From positions 16,259-80,258 of the forward strand of contig CAZLNZ010000010.1 in assembly GCA_964561145.1 (NCBI GenBank): a DNA stretch of 64,000 nucleotides, in the 5' to 3' direction. This DNA is from RUG14300 sp964561145 (GTDB taxonomy: Bacteria > Bacillota > Clostridia > Christensenellales > CAG-1252). Made by a program: the position numbers and the translations under genes. This document shows, one piece after another, positions 16,303 through 24,671 of this stretch (its first letter is position 1; each line of letters starts with the position of its first letter). The notes under the pieces were generated by a model that was not told the origin of the DNA, ran no database searches, and saw only the letters and a program-made list of their open reading frames with translations.

Positions 16303-16747
16303 GATGTATATGCGTGAGGCATTAAAGGAAGCGGAAAAGTGCGTCATTTTTGATGAGGTTCCGATTGGAGCGATTATGGTTAGAAATGGTGAAATAATCG
16401 CAAGAAGCGGAAACCGCAAGGAGCGTGATAATTGTGCTATCCATCATGCGGAAATAATGGTTATAGAACAGGCTTCAAATCTTTTGGGAAATTGGTATCT
16501 TGACGAATGTGAGCTTTATGTTACACTCGAGCCTTGTGTTATGTGTGCGGGAGCAATTATAAATAGTCGCTTGAAAAGGGTTTGTTTCGGAGCTTACGAT
16601 AAAAAGGCAGGAGGCTTTGGCGGCTTATATGATTTCAATCTTGACGGAAAGTTAAACCATAAGCCCTTGATTCGTGGCGGAGTGCTTAAAGAGGAATGCG
16701 GAATAATTCTTAGCGAATTTTTCAAGGGCAAGAGAAAAAAGAAATAA
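16262..16747 (+). CDS. tadA: tRNA-specific adenosine deaminase TadA
   Basis: 161 residues in the longest form. Converts A34 to inosine in the tRNA-Arg(ACG) anticodon; zinc-dependent cytidine-deaminase fold. Seen: YMREALKEAEK, VPIGAIMV, the HAE zinc/catalytic motif near residue 62 and PCVMC near 97-101, plus the usual Lys-rich end. The start is uncertain. ATG 16262 lies inside the upstream gene, while ATG 16304 or 16310 would begin just before the conserved DEMYMREAL block as in Bacillus TadA. None has a strong ribosome-binding site. Confidence 0.92.
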   Translation: MEIIEESIKADIDEMYMREALKEAEKCVIFDEVPIGAIMVRNGEIIARSGNRKERDNCAIHHAEIMVIEQASNLLGNWYLDECELYVTLEPCVMCAGAIINSRLKRVCFGAYDKKAGGFGGLYDFNLDGKLNHKPLIRGGVLKEECGIILSEFFKGKRKKK

Positions 16748-16761
16748 ACGAGTTTATTCTC

Positions 16762-16778
16762 TACATACAATGTATGTA
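16762..16778. promoter_or_regulatory. 17-base palindrome overlapping a start codon
   Basis: TACATACA, central A, TGTATGTA. Its last base is the first base of the start codon at 16778. ATG occurs at 16770, 16774 and 16778, one in each frame. It could be an operator or an RNA element that controls initiation; chance is possible. Confidence 0.4.
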
Positions 16779-17737
16779 TGAGAATAGAACTTAGATACGA
16801 TAAAAACGATTATAGTAACATTTTCTATGCAGGTAAAAGTGCAAATGCGTGGACGGAAGAGGCTTTGACGGAAATAGCTGCAATAGCATCTAACCATCTA
16901 CTTGAGCTGTATACTCCAATGCCTTTATTGCGTGTAGATTGTATTATTTCTCTGGTTGAGTTTATAGAGCAAAGCGGATATCACGAGATTGATTTTACAA
17001 CAGGCAGGCTTGTAAATTTCAAGGGAAAGGGTAGTGTTTCTCGGACCATGGAATATACACGTGCCCCTTCGTCGGAAAATGATCCTTTTATAGAAGCGGA
17101 GCTTTTTAATAGAATTGCCTTAGCACATATTAAAAGAGGTGTTTATATTTCTCCCTCATCTGTTTTTATAGATTCGACCGTAAAGATAGAACGAGGTGCG
17201 AGGATATATGGTTATGTGCTGATTAAAGGTGATACTTACATTTCTCGAGATTGCAATATTTCTTTTTCAGAGATTTATTCTTCAATCATTGGGAAGGAAG
17301 TTACAATAAGGCACAGTGTTATAGAATCCTCTCACATAGGTGACGAGTGTAGAATAGGTCCCTTTTCCTATCTTAGGGCCGGAACTACTCTAGGCAACGG
17401 AGTTAGAATCGGAGACTTTGTGGAGGTTAAGCAATCCATTTTAGGGGCAGGCGTTAAGGCTGCCCATTTGGCGTATATAGGAAACGCAGAAGTTGGAGAT
17501 AATACAAATATAGGCTGTGGAACCGTGTTTGCAAACTACGACGGCAAGGAAAAGCACTTGACAACGGTTGGCGAAAAGGTTTTTATCGGATGCAATACTA
17601 ACCTTGTTGCTCCGATTAATATAGGAAACAACTGTTTTATTGCAGCAGGAAGCACGATAACGGACGATTTGCCCGATAACACCTTCGCTATAGCGAGAGC
17701 GAGACAGGTTACGAAAAAGAAGAAAACCCCGAACTAA
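16778..17737 (+). CDS. GlmU-like left-handed beta-helix acetyltransferase lacking the uridylyltransferase domain
   Basis: 319 residues against about 450-460 for GlmU. Seen: from about residue 115 on, the hexapeptide-repeat domain of GlmU with RIGPFSYLRAGTTLGNGVRIGDFVEVK, the acetyltransferase His in AAHLAYIG near 228-235, NYDGKEKH near 256, and VFIGCNTNLVAPINIG. The linker EAELFNRIALAH also aligns with GlmU. Residues 1-105 lack the GlmU nucleotidyltransferase signature (LAAGxGTRM) but include MPLLRVDCIISLVEFIEQSG, which resembles the DxPLL segment of that domain, so this may be a shrunken remnant. Predicted acetyl-CoA transfer to glucosamine-1-phosphate. Position before pth and mfd matches that of glmU in Bacilli. 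The ribosome-binding site is poor. Confidence 0.75.
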   Translation: MRIELRYDKNDYSNIFYAGKSANAWTEEALTEIAAIASNHLLELYTPMPLLRVDCIISLVEFIEQSGYHEIDFTTGRLVNFKGKGSVSRTMEYTRAPSSENDPFIEAELFNRIALAHIKRGVYISPSSVFIDSTVKIERGARIYGYVLIKGDTYISRDCNISFSEIYSSIIGKEVTIRHSVIESSHIGDECRIGPFSYLRAGTTLGNGVRIGDFVEVKQSILGAGVKAAHLAYIGNAEVGDNTNIGCGTVFANYDGKEKHLTTVGEKVFIGCNTNLVAPINIGNNCFIAAGSTITDDLPDNTFAIARARQVTKKKKTPN

Positions 17738-17747
17738 AGGAGGAGGT

Positions 17748-18317
17748 ATGTTAATAATAGTTGGACTGGGAAACCCCGGATTGAGCTACAAAAAGACCTA
17801 TCATAACGTAGGTTTTATGTGTGTAGATAGGCTTGCAGAGGATATGGGCTTTGACTTTAAAAAGAAAATATGTAAAGCCAAGGTTGCGGAGATATACTCA
17901 AAAGGAGAGAAGATAGTTATAGCAAAGCCTCAAACCTATATGAACCTATCGGGCGAGAGCGTTAAAGAACTTATGGGTTATTACAAGGCAAAACCGGAAG
18001 AGGTTATTGTCGTATATGATGATATCGATTTAGCGGTGGGTCAAAAGAGAATAAGACCTTCCGGCAGTGCCGGTACGCATAACGGAATGCGTTCCATCGT
18101 ATCGCTATGCGGTAGCGATTTAAGACGTATTCGAGTCGGAATCGGTAGACCGGAGAACAATGTACCCCTTGCCGAATTCGTACTATCTAAACCTAAAGGT
18201 GAAGTTTTAGAGGAGCTATTACGCTCGGTATCCCTCGTTAGCGAGGCTTTATCCGATTACATAGCCGAGAGAAATATCGATAAGCTGGGTAACAAATATA
18301 ATGGAGGGAATCGATGA
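17748..18317 (+). CDS. pth: Peptidyl-tRNA hydrolase
   Basis: 189 residues. Releases tRNA from peptidyl-tRNA that drops off ribosomes. Seen: IVGLGNPG at the N-terminus, catalytic His in TYHNVGF near residue 20, KPQTYMNLSGESV, VVYDDIDL with the conserved Asp near 93, and GTHNGMRSI. Length is usual. AAAGGAGGAGG precedes ATG 17748. It overlaps mfd by four bases (ATGA). The pth-mfd pair is conserved across Firmicutes. Confidence 0.97.
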   Translation: MLIIVGLGNPGLSYKKTYHNVGFMCVDRLAEDMGFDFKKKICKAKVAEIYSKGEKIVIAKPQTYMNLSGESVKELMGYYKAKPEEVIVVYDDIDLAVGQKRIRPSGSAGTHNGMRSIVSLCGSDLRRIRVGIGRPENNVPLAEFVLSKPKGEVLEELLRSVSLVSEALSDYIAERNIDKLGNKYNGGNR

Positions 18318-21300
18318 GAGATATTCTCAATTTTCCGCCATTGACGGAAAGCTATTCTAAAATAAACGACAGCATAAGGACTTTGGACAAGACCTTATTG
18401 TTTAATTCCGCCCCTTCTCATAGAATTCATCTATGTTCAAGCTTTGGTGAAAAGCTTTATTATATTACTACAGAGGAAAGGTTGGCTCTGTCACAGGAGC
18501 TTTTTTCTCAATATGGCTGTAAAACCCTTTGCTTGCCGGCTGTTTACGACGTTGTCATTCATCGTCGCGGAATGAATTTGTCGCAGGTAGGTAAAAGGAT
18601 AAATGTTCTTCATTCGCTACTTCACGGTGATTATGATGTATTATTGACTACTCCGAAAACACTGTTACAGTATTTACCTCTAAAATCTGTTTTTGAAAAA
18701 TCCTTTATCGAGCTTAAGGTCGGTGATATTGTCGATATCGGAGAATTGTGCGACAAGCTTATTAAGATGGGATATAATAAGCTTCCCCATGCAGAGGAAA
18801 AGTGCTCCTTTGCAGTTATCGGTGAATTTTTAGAGATATTTACGATAGATTCGGAGCTTCCTGCAAGAATACTATTTGATTTCGATGAGGTTTCAACCAT
18901 CAAGTATTTTCATCCCGATACAATGCAAGGTGCAAACAAGGTTGAGTCCATTTCGATTCCCCCTTCAAGCGATTTACTTAGCGATATTGACGGGGAAGAG
19001 GTTTTAAGTAGGATAAGAAAGGGCAGGATGCTACAGAATCCCAGAGCTTCACAGCGTACTGAGGAAATAATATCGGATATTTCTTTAAAGCTTACAAAAG
19101 AGGCAATCGAACCTTCCATGGTGTGGGTTATTCCTTTTATCAATGATAGACTCTCGACTATCTTCGATTATCTTCCCGAGGATGGGCTTATTGCGATTGA
19201 CGAACCCGAGGAGATATTTGATTATATCTCGTTAACTTTGAAAACTCACAGCGAAAGGGTGAAAAAGCTTGTTCAAGAAGGAGAGGCTTTAAGGAAACAT
19301 TCCGAGTCAATATTGTCGCTAGAAAAGCTAAATAATTATTTGTCTCGATTTAGACAGCTAGGTTTTAGTAATTCCAATATCGGATTAAGTGCGATGGATC
19401 GGGGACTTTTTATTGCGAATTCCGCTTCTTTACCTCCCTACTTTAAGGATATGGGCTTAATGCTTAGAGATGTGTCTGAATACGTATTAAAGGGATATAC
19501 TGTAAAAATCTTTTGCGGAAACGAAAGCAACGAAGATATATTAAAGAGTTTTCTCGGAGATATTAACGTAGAATATATTCCTTATAGGCTCAACAAGGGT
19601 TTTATCGAAGCAGGCGTTAAGCTTTTAGTTTGCGGAATGCAAGATTTATGTTTGACGTCAGAGGGAGTAAAGGAAGGCAAAAGCCGCAGACATTCGATAG
19701 CACCCAGGGTCGGAGATTACGTCGTACATCAAGAGTATGGTATAGGAAAGTGCTTGGGTGTCAAGCATGAAAAAACCTATGTCGGAGAAAAGGACTATAT
19801 TCTATTGGAATATGCGGGCGGCGATCGTGTAATGGTTCCCGTACAGCAGATGGATATTTTAGAGCTATATGCCGGTGCCGAAAGCAATCCTAAGCTCTCT
19901 AATATAGGCAATGACGAGTTCGCAAAGCACAAGGCAAAGGCAAAGCAAAGCATAAAGAAACTTGCCTTTGATCTTCTTGAGCTATATGCGAAACGTGAAG
20001 AGTCGATAGGTTACAAATATCCTATGGACGGTCCTTTTCAGCTTGAATTTGAAAGAGCCTTCGAGTTTAAGGAAACTCCCGATCAAGAAAAGGCAATCGC
20101 CGATATAAAACGTGATATGGAATCGGGTAAGGTTATGGATCGTCTTATTTGCGGTGATGTCGGTTTCGGGAAAACCGAGGTTGCACTGCGTGCGATTTTT
20201 AAGACTGTTTGTGAAAACAAGCAAGTTGCCTTTTTAGCACCTACAACAATCTTAAGCGAACAGCATTTTATGACCGTTGTACAACGATTACAGCCCTTTG
20301 GAATAAGGGTTGCCTGTCTTAATAGATTTAGGAATGCTAAGCAGACAAAGGCGATACTTGAGGATTTGAAGTTGGGTAGAATAAGTGTGGTTGTAGGAAC
20401 GCATAGGCTTCTTTCCAAAGACTGTGAATTTTTCGATCTCGGGCTGTTAGTACTTGATGAGGAACAACGTTTTGGTGTGGAGCATAAGGAAAGGATAAAG
20501 ACATTAAGAAATAACGTTAACGTATTATCCTTATCTGCAACACCGATTCCGAGAACACTCCATATGGCATTATCGGGCATTCGTGACGTAAGTCTTCTTG
20601 ATACCCCTCCAAAGGGAAGAAAACCCGTAGAAACCGTGGTAGCGGAATATTCGGATGCAATGCTTCAAGATGCAATAGAAAAGGAGCTTAATCGTGGCGG
20701 TCAAGTGTTTGTACTATACAATTCCGTTGAGAAAATTTTTTTCCTTGCCGATAAGATACATCGTCTTGTTCCCGATGCAACGCTTGTTGTCGGTCACGGA
20801 CAGATGGATACAAAGGAACTTGAAGGTAATATCATAAAGTTTTACAATAAAGAAGCACAGATTTTAGTTGCTACAACAATAATAGAAAACGGAATCGATG
20901 TTCCTAATGCCAATACTCTTTTTGTTGTTGAAGCCAATAAGCTGGGATTGTCTCAGATGTATCAACTTAGAGGTAGAGTGGGGCGTAGCGAGCGGCTTGC
21001 TACTGCGTACTTTACCTATCCCGAGGGATATGTTCCCGAGGGTGATGTGCAAAAGAGACTTAATGCGTTGACTGACGCTCAAGAATTAGGAAGCGGTTAT
21101 AGGCTTGCCCTAATGGATCTCGAGATAAGAGGGGCAGGGAATATTTTAGGTCGTGAACAACACGGACACGCTATGAGAATCGGCTATGACACATATTGCC
21201 GATTGTTAAAGGAAACCATTGCTCTTCTACAAGGAGAGGTGGTAGCACAGCGTACAGAAACTGAGGTCAGTGCCTCTGTCGATGCATATATTTCTGAGGC

Positions 21301-21718
21301 CTTAGTCAAGAGTGAGCGTGAACGGCTTAAGCTTTACAAACGTATTGCCGAGCTTGAAACACCCGATGACAAGGAGGCGTTCGAGGACGATTTCGAGGAG
21401 TTGTACGGAAAGTTGCCTATTGAGGTTGAAAACTTATTGAGAGTCTCGCTAATAAGAGTATTAGGCTCCAAGTGCGGGGTAGAGAAGGCAGAGATAGATT
21501 CCAAGTACTGTAGATTGCGTTTTGTCGGTGAAGAATATCTTGAAAGTAGATCACTAAAGGATGCTTTGAATGCCGTTAAGAACATTTGCACCTACGTCAA
21601 CAGCGGACGGCTCATAGAATTTTTTATAAAGAACGCAGACAAATGCCAAAAAATGGATTTCTTAATCAAATTTTTAAGTTTTGCAAGCGGAATTTATGAT
21701 TTTATTGTAAAAAAATAA
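18314..21718 (+). CDS. mfd: Transcription-repair coupling factor Mfd
   Basis: 1134 residues, normal size. Removes RNA polymerase stalled at DNA lesions and recruits UvrA. Seen in order: UvrB-like N-terminal region; the RNA-polymerase-interacting CarD-like segment PRVGDYVVHQEYGIGKCLGV near 463; helicase Walker A GDVGFGKTEVALRA near 614; DEEQRFG box; LSATPIPRTLHMALSG; TIIENGIDVPNANT; QLRGRVGRSER; and the C-terminal TRCF domain. All helicase motifs are intact. The start overlaps the pth stop, so expression is coupled. Confidence 0.97.
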   Translation: MRDILNFPPLTESYSKINDSIRTLDKTLLFNSAPSHRIHLCSSFGEKLYYITTEERLALSQELFSQYGCKTLCLPAVYDVVIHRRGMNLSQVGKRINVLHSLLHGDYDVLLTTPKTLLQYLPLKSVFEKSFIELKVGDIVDIGELCDKLIKMGYNKLPHAEEKCSFAVIGEFLEIFTIDSELPARILFDFDEVSTIKYFHPDTMQGANKVESISIPPSSDLLSDIDGEEVLSRIRKGRMLQNPRASQRTEEIISDISLKLTKEAIEPSMVWVIPFINDRLSTIFDYLPEDGLIAIDEPEEIFDYISLTLKTHSERVKKLVQEGEALRKHSESILSLEKLNNYLSRFRQLGFSNSNIGLSAMDRGLFIANSASLPPYFKDMGLMLRDVSEYVLKGYTVKIFCGNESNEDILKSFLGDINVEYIPYRLNKGFIEAGVKLLVCGMQDLCLTSEGVKEGKSRRHSIAPRVGDYVVHQEYGIGKCLGVKHEKTYVGEKDYILLEYAGGDRVMVPVQQMDILELYAGAESNPKLSNIGNDEFAKHKAKAKQSIKKLAFDLLELYAKREESIGYKYPMDGPFQLEFERAFEFKETPDQEKAIADIKRDMESGKVMDRLICGDVGFGKTEVALRAIFKTVCENKQVAFLAPTTILSEQHFMTVVQRLQPFGIRVACLNRFRNAKQTKAILEDLKLGRISVVVGTHRLLSKDCEFFDLGLLVLDEEQRFGVEHKERIKTLRNNVNVLSLSATPIPRTLHMALSGIRDVSLLDTPPKGRKPVETVVAEYSDAMLQDAIEKELNRGGQVFVLYNSVEKIFFLADKIHRLVPDATLVVGHGQMDTKELEGNIIKFYNKEAQILVATTIIENGIDVPNANTLFVVEANKLGLSQMYQLRGRVGRSERLATAYFTYPEGYVPEGDVQKRLNALTDAQELGSGYRLALMDLEIRGAGNILGREQHGHAMRIGYDTYCRLLKETIALLQGEVVAQRTETEVSASVDAYISEALVKSERERLKLYKRIAELETPDDKEAFEDDFEELYGKLPIEVENLLRVSLIRVLGSKCGVEKAEIDSKYCRLRFVGEEYLESRSLKDALNAVKNICTYVNSGRLIEFFIKNADKCQKMDFLIKFLSFASGIYDFIVKK

Positions 21719-21747
21719 TTGCTTATATATAATATTTTTAGTATAAT
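21719..21747 (+). promoter_or_regulatory. Promoter of the parvulin-like lipoprotein gene
   Basis: -35 TTGCTT (21719-21724), 17-bp spacer, consensus -10 TATAAT (21742-21747), right after the mfd stop and 68 bases before the next start codon. Confidence 0.6.
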
Positions 21748-21814
21748 AGTTGAAGTACGGCATTTGGCGTATACCCTTTTGGTAACCCTATTGCAGTAAT
21801 TAAGGAGATAGAAC

Positions 21815-24121
21815 ATGAAAAAATTTAAGTTGTTAATCTTAGTTATGGCAGTTGTACTTGCTCTTACAATGATCCTTTGTTCATGCAATGATGACGAAGG
21901 TCTTTTCAGAAAGAATGCTGAAAGAACCGCTAAGCAAGTTACTGCAAACGCAACCTACGGCGGAAGAGTAGGTATCGTTGACTTGAATGAACTTTATCAA
22001 TCATTCTACAACTACTATAGCTATCTGTACACCTATTATTCTTACGGATACATTGATGCTACAACATTCCAAAAGTATCTTTCTAATTTAGATGAAACCT
22101 TCGCCGATTCCAATCAAAGCTTAGGCAAAAGTGCATTGTATACCTTGAAGTGCATCGAAACAGTTTCGGCACACTTTTTAAGCAATCCCGGTGTATCCTC
22201 CGAATTGAAGGAAAAGATCAATCAGACAAGCACTGTTGATAAAATCTACGATTTCAAAAACGTAAGTGAGTTGGATCGTTACTATGCAGATCGTATTGCA
22301 GAGATTGAGGCTATCCTCGTTTGCAATGGAAACTATACCTATGTCAACCAAGCATACTATTATGCAAACTCCTACATGGAGGAGTTATTTGATAATTACG
22401 TTGATACCGTTCGTTCCGAGTATGAGCAACTTGATCCCGAAAAGGATGAAACCCCAGAAGGATTTATCGGAATTGAGCTGGTCAAAGAGCCCAGCCGTAC
22501 AGTATATGAGGTCGGTGAGGACAGTGTAAATCTTAATGGTATGGTTGTAAATGCTCTCTACGAGGAAGGCGACCCCGTGCAAGTACCCAATAAGTATTTA
22601 TCCATAACAGGTTTTGACGATGAAGCGAAGGCAGATACCGAGCAAACCATCACCGCTACCTATGGAAAGTATAGCGTTGAGTTTACCATAAAGATGGTTG
22701 AGGCTTACACTGAAAGAACTCAAGAGGAAGAAGAGGAAGAGACCGATGCTGACAAGATTGCTTCTCTTACCGATGATAACACCAAGATGCTTGAGAGATT
22801 CTCCTTTGAAATCAACGAAGCCGATTATGACGATAAGACAGAACTCAAGATTGCTCGTACTGCAATGAACAGATTAAAGCAAAATCTTGAAAACAACTAT
22901 CGCACATATGATTATTATCTCTATGTCGGATACAATTCTGCAATAAAATCTTGTTGCAACAATCTTGTAATATCTGATGTTAAGATCTCACAAGCAGAGC
23001 TTCAAAACAAATATGATACCCTTGTTGCAGAACAATTGGAAGGATATTCTTCAACCAAGTATAGCTCAGACACCCTTGATAACAATTCTACAACAACAAT
23101 TGTTCATAAAGATTATAGGAAAGACGGAGAATTTGATGGTTACTTCTATGTAACTCAAGTATTGTTCAAGTTTAACTCAGAGCTCGAAGATAAGATTGAC
23201 GAGTTCGACTCAGAGAAAATTGCTAACAATGAGGCAATTCTTAATTACAGAAATAGCTTAATTGAAGAAATCACAGTATGGCTTTCCAATCCCGATTATG
23301 ACGGAGAGTGTGAACTTGAGGAATGTGATTGTCCTCGCTGTTCCAACTATAGCGGAAATGAACACTATGACTTCGATACAATCGAAAAGTGGTTTGGTTT
23401 GGACGATTCAGTTGACAATGATCCTTGCGTTAGCTTTGAAAACGGTGTACGTACTCATACTTGCTCCTGTGCAGCTTGTCCTGCAAACAAATATACAGGA
23501 ATCAAGAAGGCTTCCGAAGTAATTGACGAGCTTAAGGCAGAACTTGACGCTGAGAACGATATTAAGAAGAAATATGAAATCGTTGAAAAGTATGCAAGAA
23601 TTGCCAATATGGATAGCGGAGTATTCACATATCTTAGCAATGGCGAAGCAGGTTATCTTGTAACTCCGGACGGAATTGATTCCGGTTATGTTGATGAGTT
23701 TGACGAGTGTGCGAGAGAACTTATAAAGAACGGTGTCGGTTCATATGGTACTTGTAACACCGAATATGGAATTCATTTCTTGATGGCTGACTATGTTGTT
23801 GTTGACGAAGCAAACGGAGATGTAGAAAAGATTGAAGGCACAGATTATGTTAAACTAGGCTTGAATTATAAGACCTCTTTGACTGCAGAGCTTGAAGATG
23901 ATGAAAATCCTGTAGTAGTTGACGATAATGGTAATGAAATCACCCTTGAGGTAGGAACAATCGGTTATTATCTCTGGAAAGAATTGTATTCTAACGCATT
24001 GACCGTTAAGCAATCCTTATTTGAGAAGGAATTCTATAAGGATAACGTTGAGGGTAGTATTACCTACAATGCAAAGGCTTACGCAGATATCGTCAAGAAT
24101 CTCCAAGAGAGCAATTCCTAG
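21815..24121 (+). CDS. Parvulin (PpiC)-like foldase lipoprotein with Ig-like domain and 8-Cys insertion
   Basis: 768 residues. Seen: signal peptide with lipobox LCSC (Cys 24); a first SurA/PrsA-like helical part; an Ig-like segment (about 208-293, starting IELVKEPSRTVYEVGEDSVN); a second helical chaperone part (about 310-420); then a rotamase-like domain opening at YVTQVLFKF near 450 and closing with FDECARELIKNGVG and TEYGIHFL near 625-655. An acidic insertion inside that domain holds eight Cys as two CxCxxC clusters (about 498-556). Predicted folding of exported proteins on the outer face of the membrane. A PrsA-type gene after mfd is common in Clostridia. AAGGAG precedes ATG 21815. Whether prolyl isomerase activity survives is unclear. 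Confidence 0.75.
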   Translation: MKKFKLLILVMAVVLALTMILCSCNDDEGLFRKNAERTAKQVTANATYGGRVGIVDLNELYQSFYNYYSYLYTYYSYGYIDATTFQKYLSNLDETFADSNQSLGKSALYTLKCIETVSAHFLSNPGVSSELKEKINQTSTVDKIYDFKNVSELDRYYADRIAEIEAILVCNGNYTYVNQAYYYANSYMEELFDNYVDTVRSEYEQLDPEKDETPEGFIGIELVKEPSRTVYEVGEDSVNLNGMVVNALYEEGDPVQVPNKYLSITGFDDEAKADTEQTITATYGKYSVEFTIKMVEAYTERTQEEEEEETDADKIASLTDDNTKMLERFSFEINEADYDDKTELKIARTAMNRLKQNLENNYRTYDYYLYVGYNSAIKSCCNNLVISDVKISQAELQNKYDTLVAEQLEGYSSTKYSSDTLDNNSTTTIVHKDYRKDGEFDGYFYVTQVLFKFNSELEDKIDEFDSEKIANNEAILNYRNSLIEEITVWLSNPDYDGECELEECDCPRCSNYSGNEHYDFDTIEKWFGLDDSVDNDPCVSFENGVRTHTCSCAACPANKYTGIKKASEVIDELKAELDAENDIKKKYEIVEKYARIANMDSGVFTYLSNGEAGYLVTPDGIDSGYVDEFDECARELIKNGVGSYGTCNTEYGIHFLMADYVVVDEANGDVEKIEGTDYVKLGLNYKTSLTAELEDDENPVVVDDNGNEITLEVGTIGYYLWKELYSNALTVKQSLFEKEFYKDNVEGSITYNAKAYADIVKNLQESNS

Positions 24122-24158
24122 TACTAAACTGAATTTATTGGCTTAACATAAGCTTTTC

Positions 24159-24201
24159 AAAGCACATCGATTTATGCATTGTTCATCGATGTGCTTTTTT
24201 T
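24159..24201 (+). terminator. Strong Rho-independent terminator
   Basis: A perfect 13-bp stem (24159-24171 with 24185-24197) and T tract, 38 bases after the lipoprotein stop. A weaker AGCC/GGCT hairpin with T tract follows at 24266-24292. Confidence 0.9.
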
Positions 24202-24340
24202 GTTTTGCTTCCATATCTCAACAATTAGTATATCTCCCGTATAGTCAATATATATTTTCCCCTTTAGCCTGTTTTTTTTGACGGGCTTTTTTATTTTGTC
24301 CGAAATAGGAAATCCGCTCATTCTCTTACCGAATATCGAT

Positions 24341-24455
24341 GTTACATTCTTGTCACATTTATGTTACAAAATGTCACAATGACATCACAATGATGTTACA
24401 TTTTGGTTACATTAATGTTACAAAGATGCCACATTTTGGTTACATTGATGTTACA
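24341..24455. repeat. 11-bp tandem repeat array, 11 units, upstream of the RHS gene
   Basis: The hexamer GTTACA, or a one- or two-base variant (GTCACA, ATCACA, GCCACA), starts at 24341, 24352, 24363, 24373, 24384, 24395, 24406, 24417, 24428, 24439 and 24450. The step is 11 bases with a single 10. The unit consensus is GTTACATTnnT. The spacing is close to one helical turn, so all units face the same side of the DNA. The stretch can be read as a 60-residue ORF (24339-24521), but that looks like a by-product of the array. No binding protein is known to me for this motif. Confidence 0.85.
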
Positions 24456-24538
24456 GACTTTTTTGAACTTTTGTCCTATGCTTTTGACGTAATCAAAAAA
24501 AACAAAACGAAATTTGCTTAGCTATCGGCAAAACGGGC

Positions 24539-24551
24539 AAAGGAGGTGATC
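24539..24551 (+). promoter_or_regulatory. Near-maximal Shine-Dalgarno sequence
   Basis: AAAGGAGGTGATC pairs over 13 bases with the canonical 3' end of bacterial 16S rRNA, far more than other genes in the window. It stands 8 bases (from GGAGG) before ATG 24555, which opens a reading frame stopped after three codons. Confidence 0.75.
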
Positions 24552-24554
24552 GAC

Positions 24555-24656
24555 ATGATTGTGTAAATTACAAGATATATCGACATAACGGAGATAAGCG
24601 AATATGTAGGTGATTGGCTTATCGAAGAAACACCAACCTACAAAAAAATATTTTAA
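24555..24656 (+). pseudogene. Small ORF (34 codons with stops) with an in-frame TAA at codon 4
   Basis: ATG 24555 reads MIV, then TAA (24564-24566), then in the same frame ITRYIDITEISEYVGD and on to a second TAA at 24654-24656, just before the RHS ribosome-binding site. The part after the stop reads like a genuine amphipathic peptide, ending WLIEETPTYKKIF. The simplest reading is a small protein gene broken by a Tyr-to-stop change; a regulatory three-codon leader peptide is the alternative. I do not recognise the family. Confidence 0.5.
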
Positions 24657-24671
24657 AAAGGAGAATAAAAA

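Noticed and set aside
24341..24455. CRISPR array
   Set aside because: Units are only 11 bp without distinct spacers, and there are no cas genes in the window.
24339..24521. 60-residue ORF across the 11-bp array as a gene
   Set aside because: Its sequence is dictated by the DNA repeats, it has no ribosome-binding site, and the repeat unit is not a multiple of three.
24539..24551. Fragment of rRNA
   Set aside because: The sequence is the complement of the 16S 3' tail, so it is a ribosome-binding site; no rRNA sequence surrounds it.
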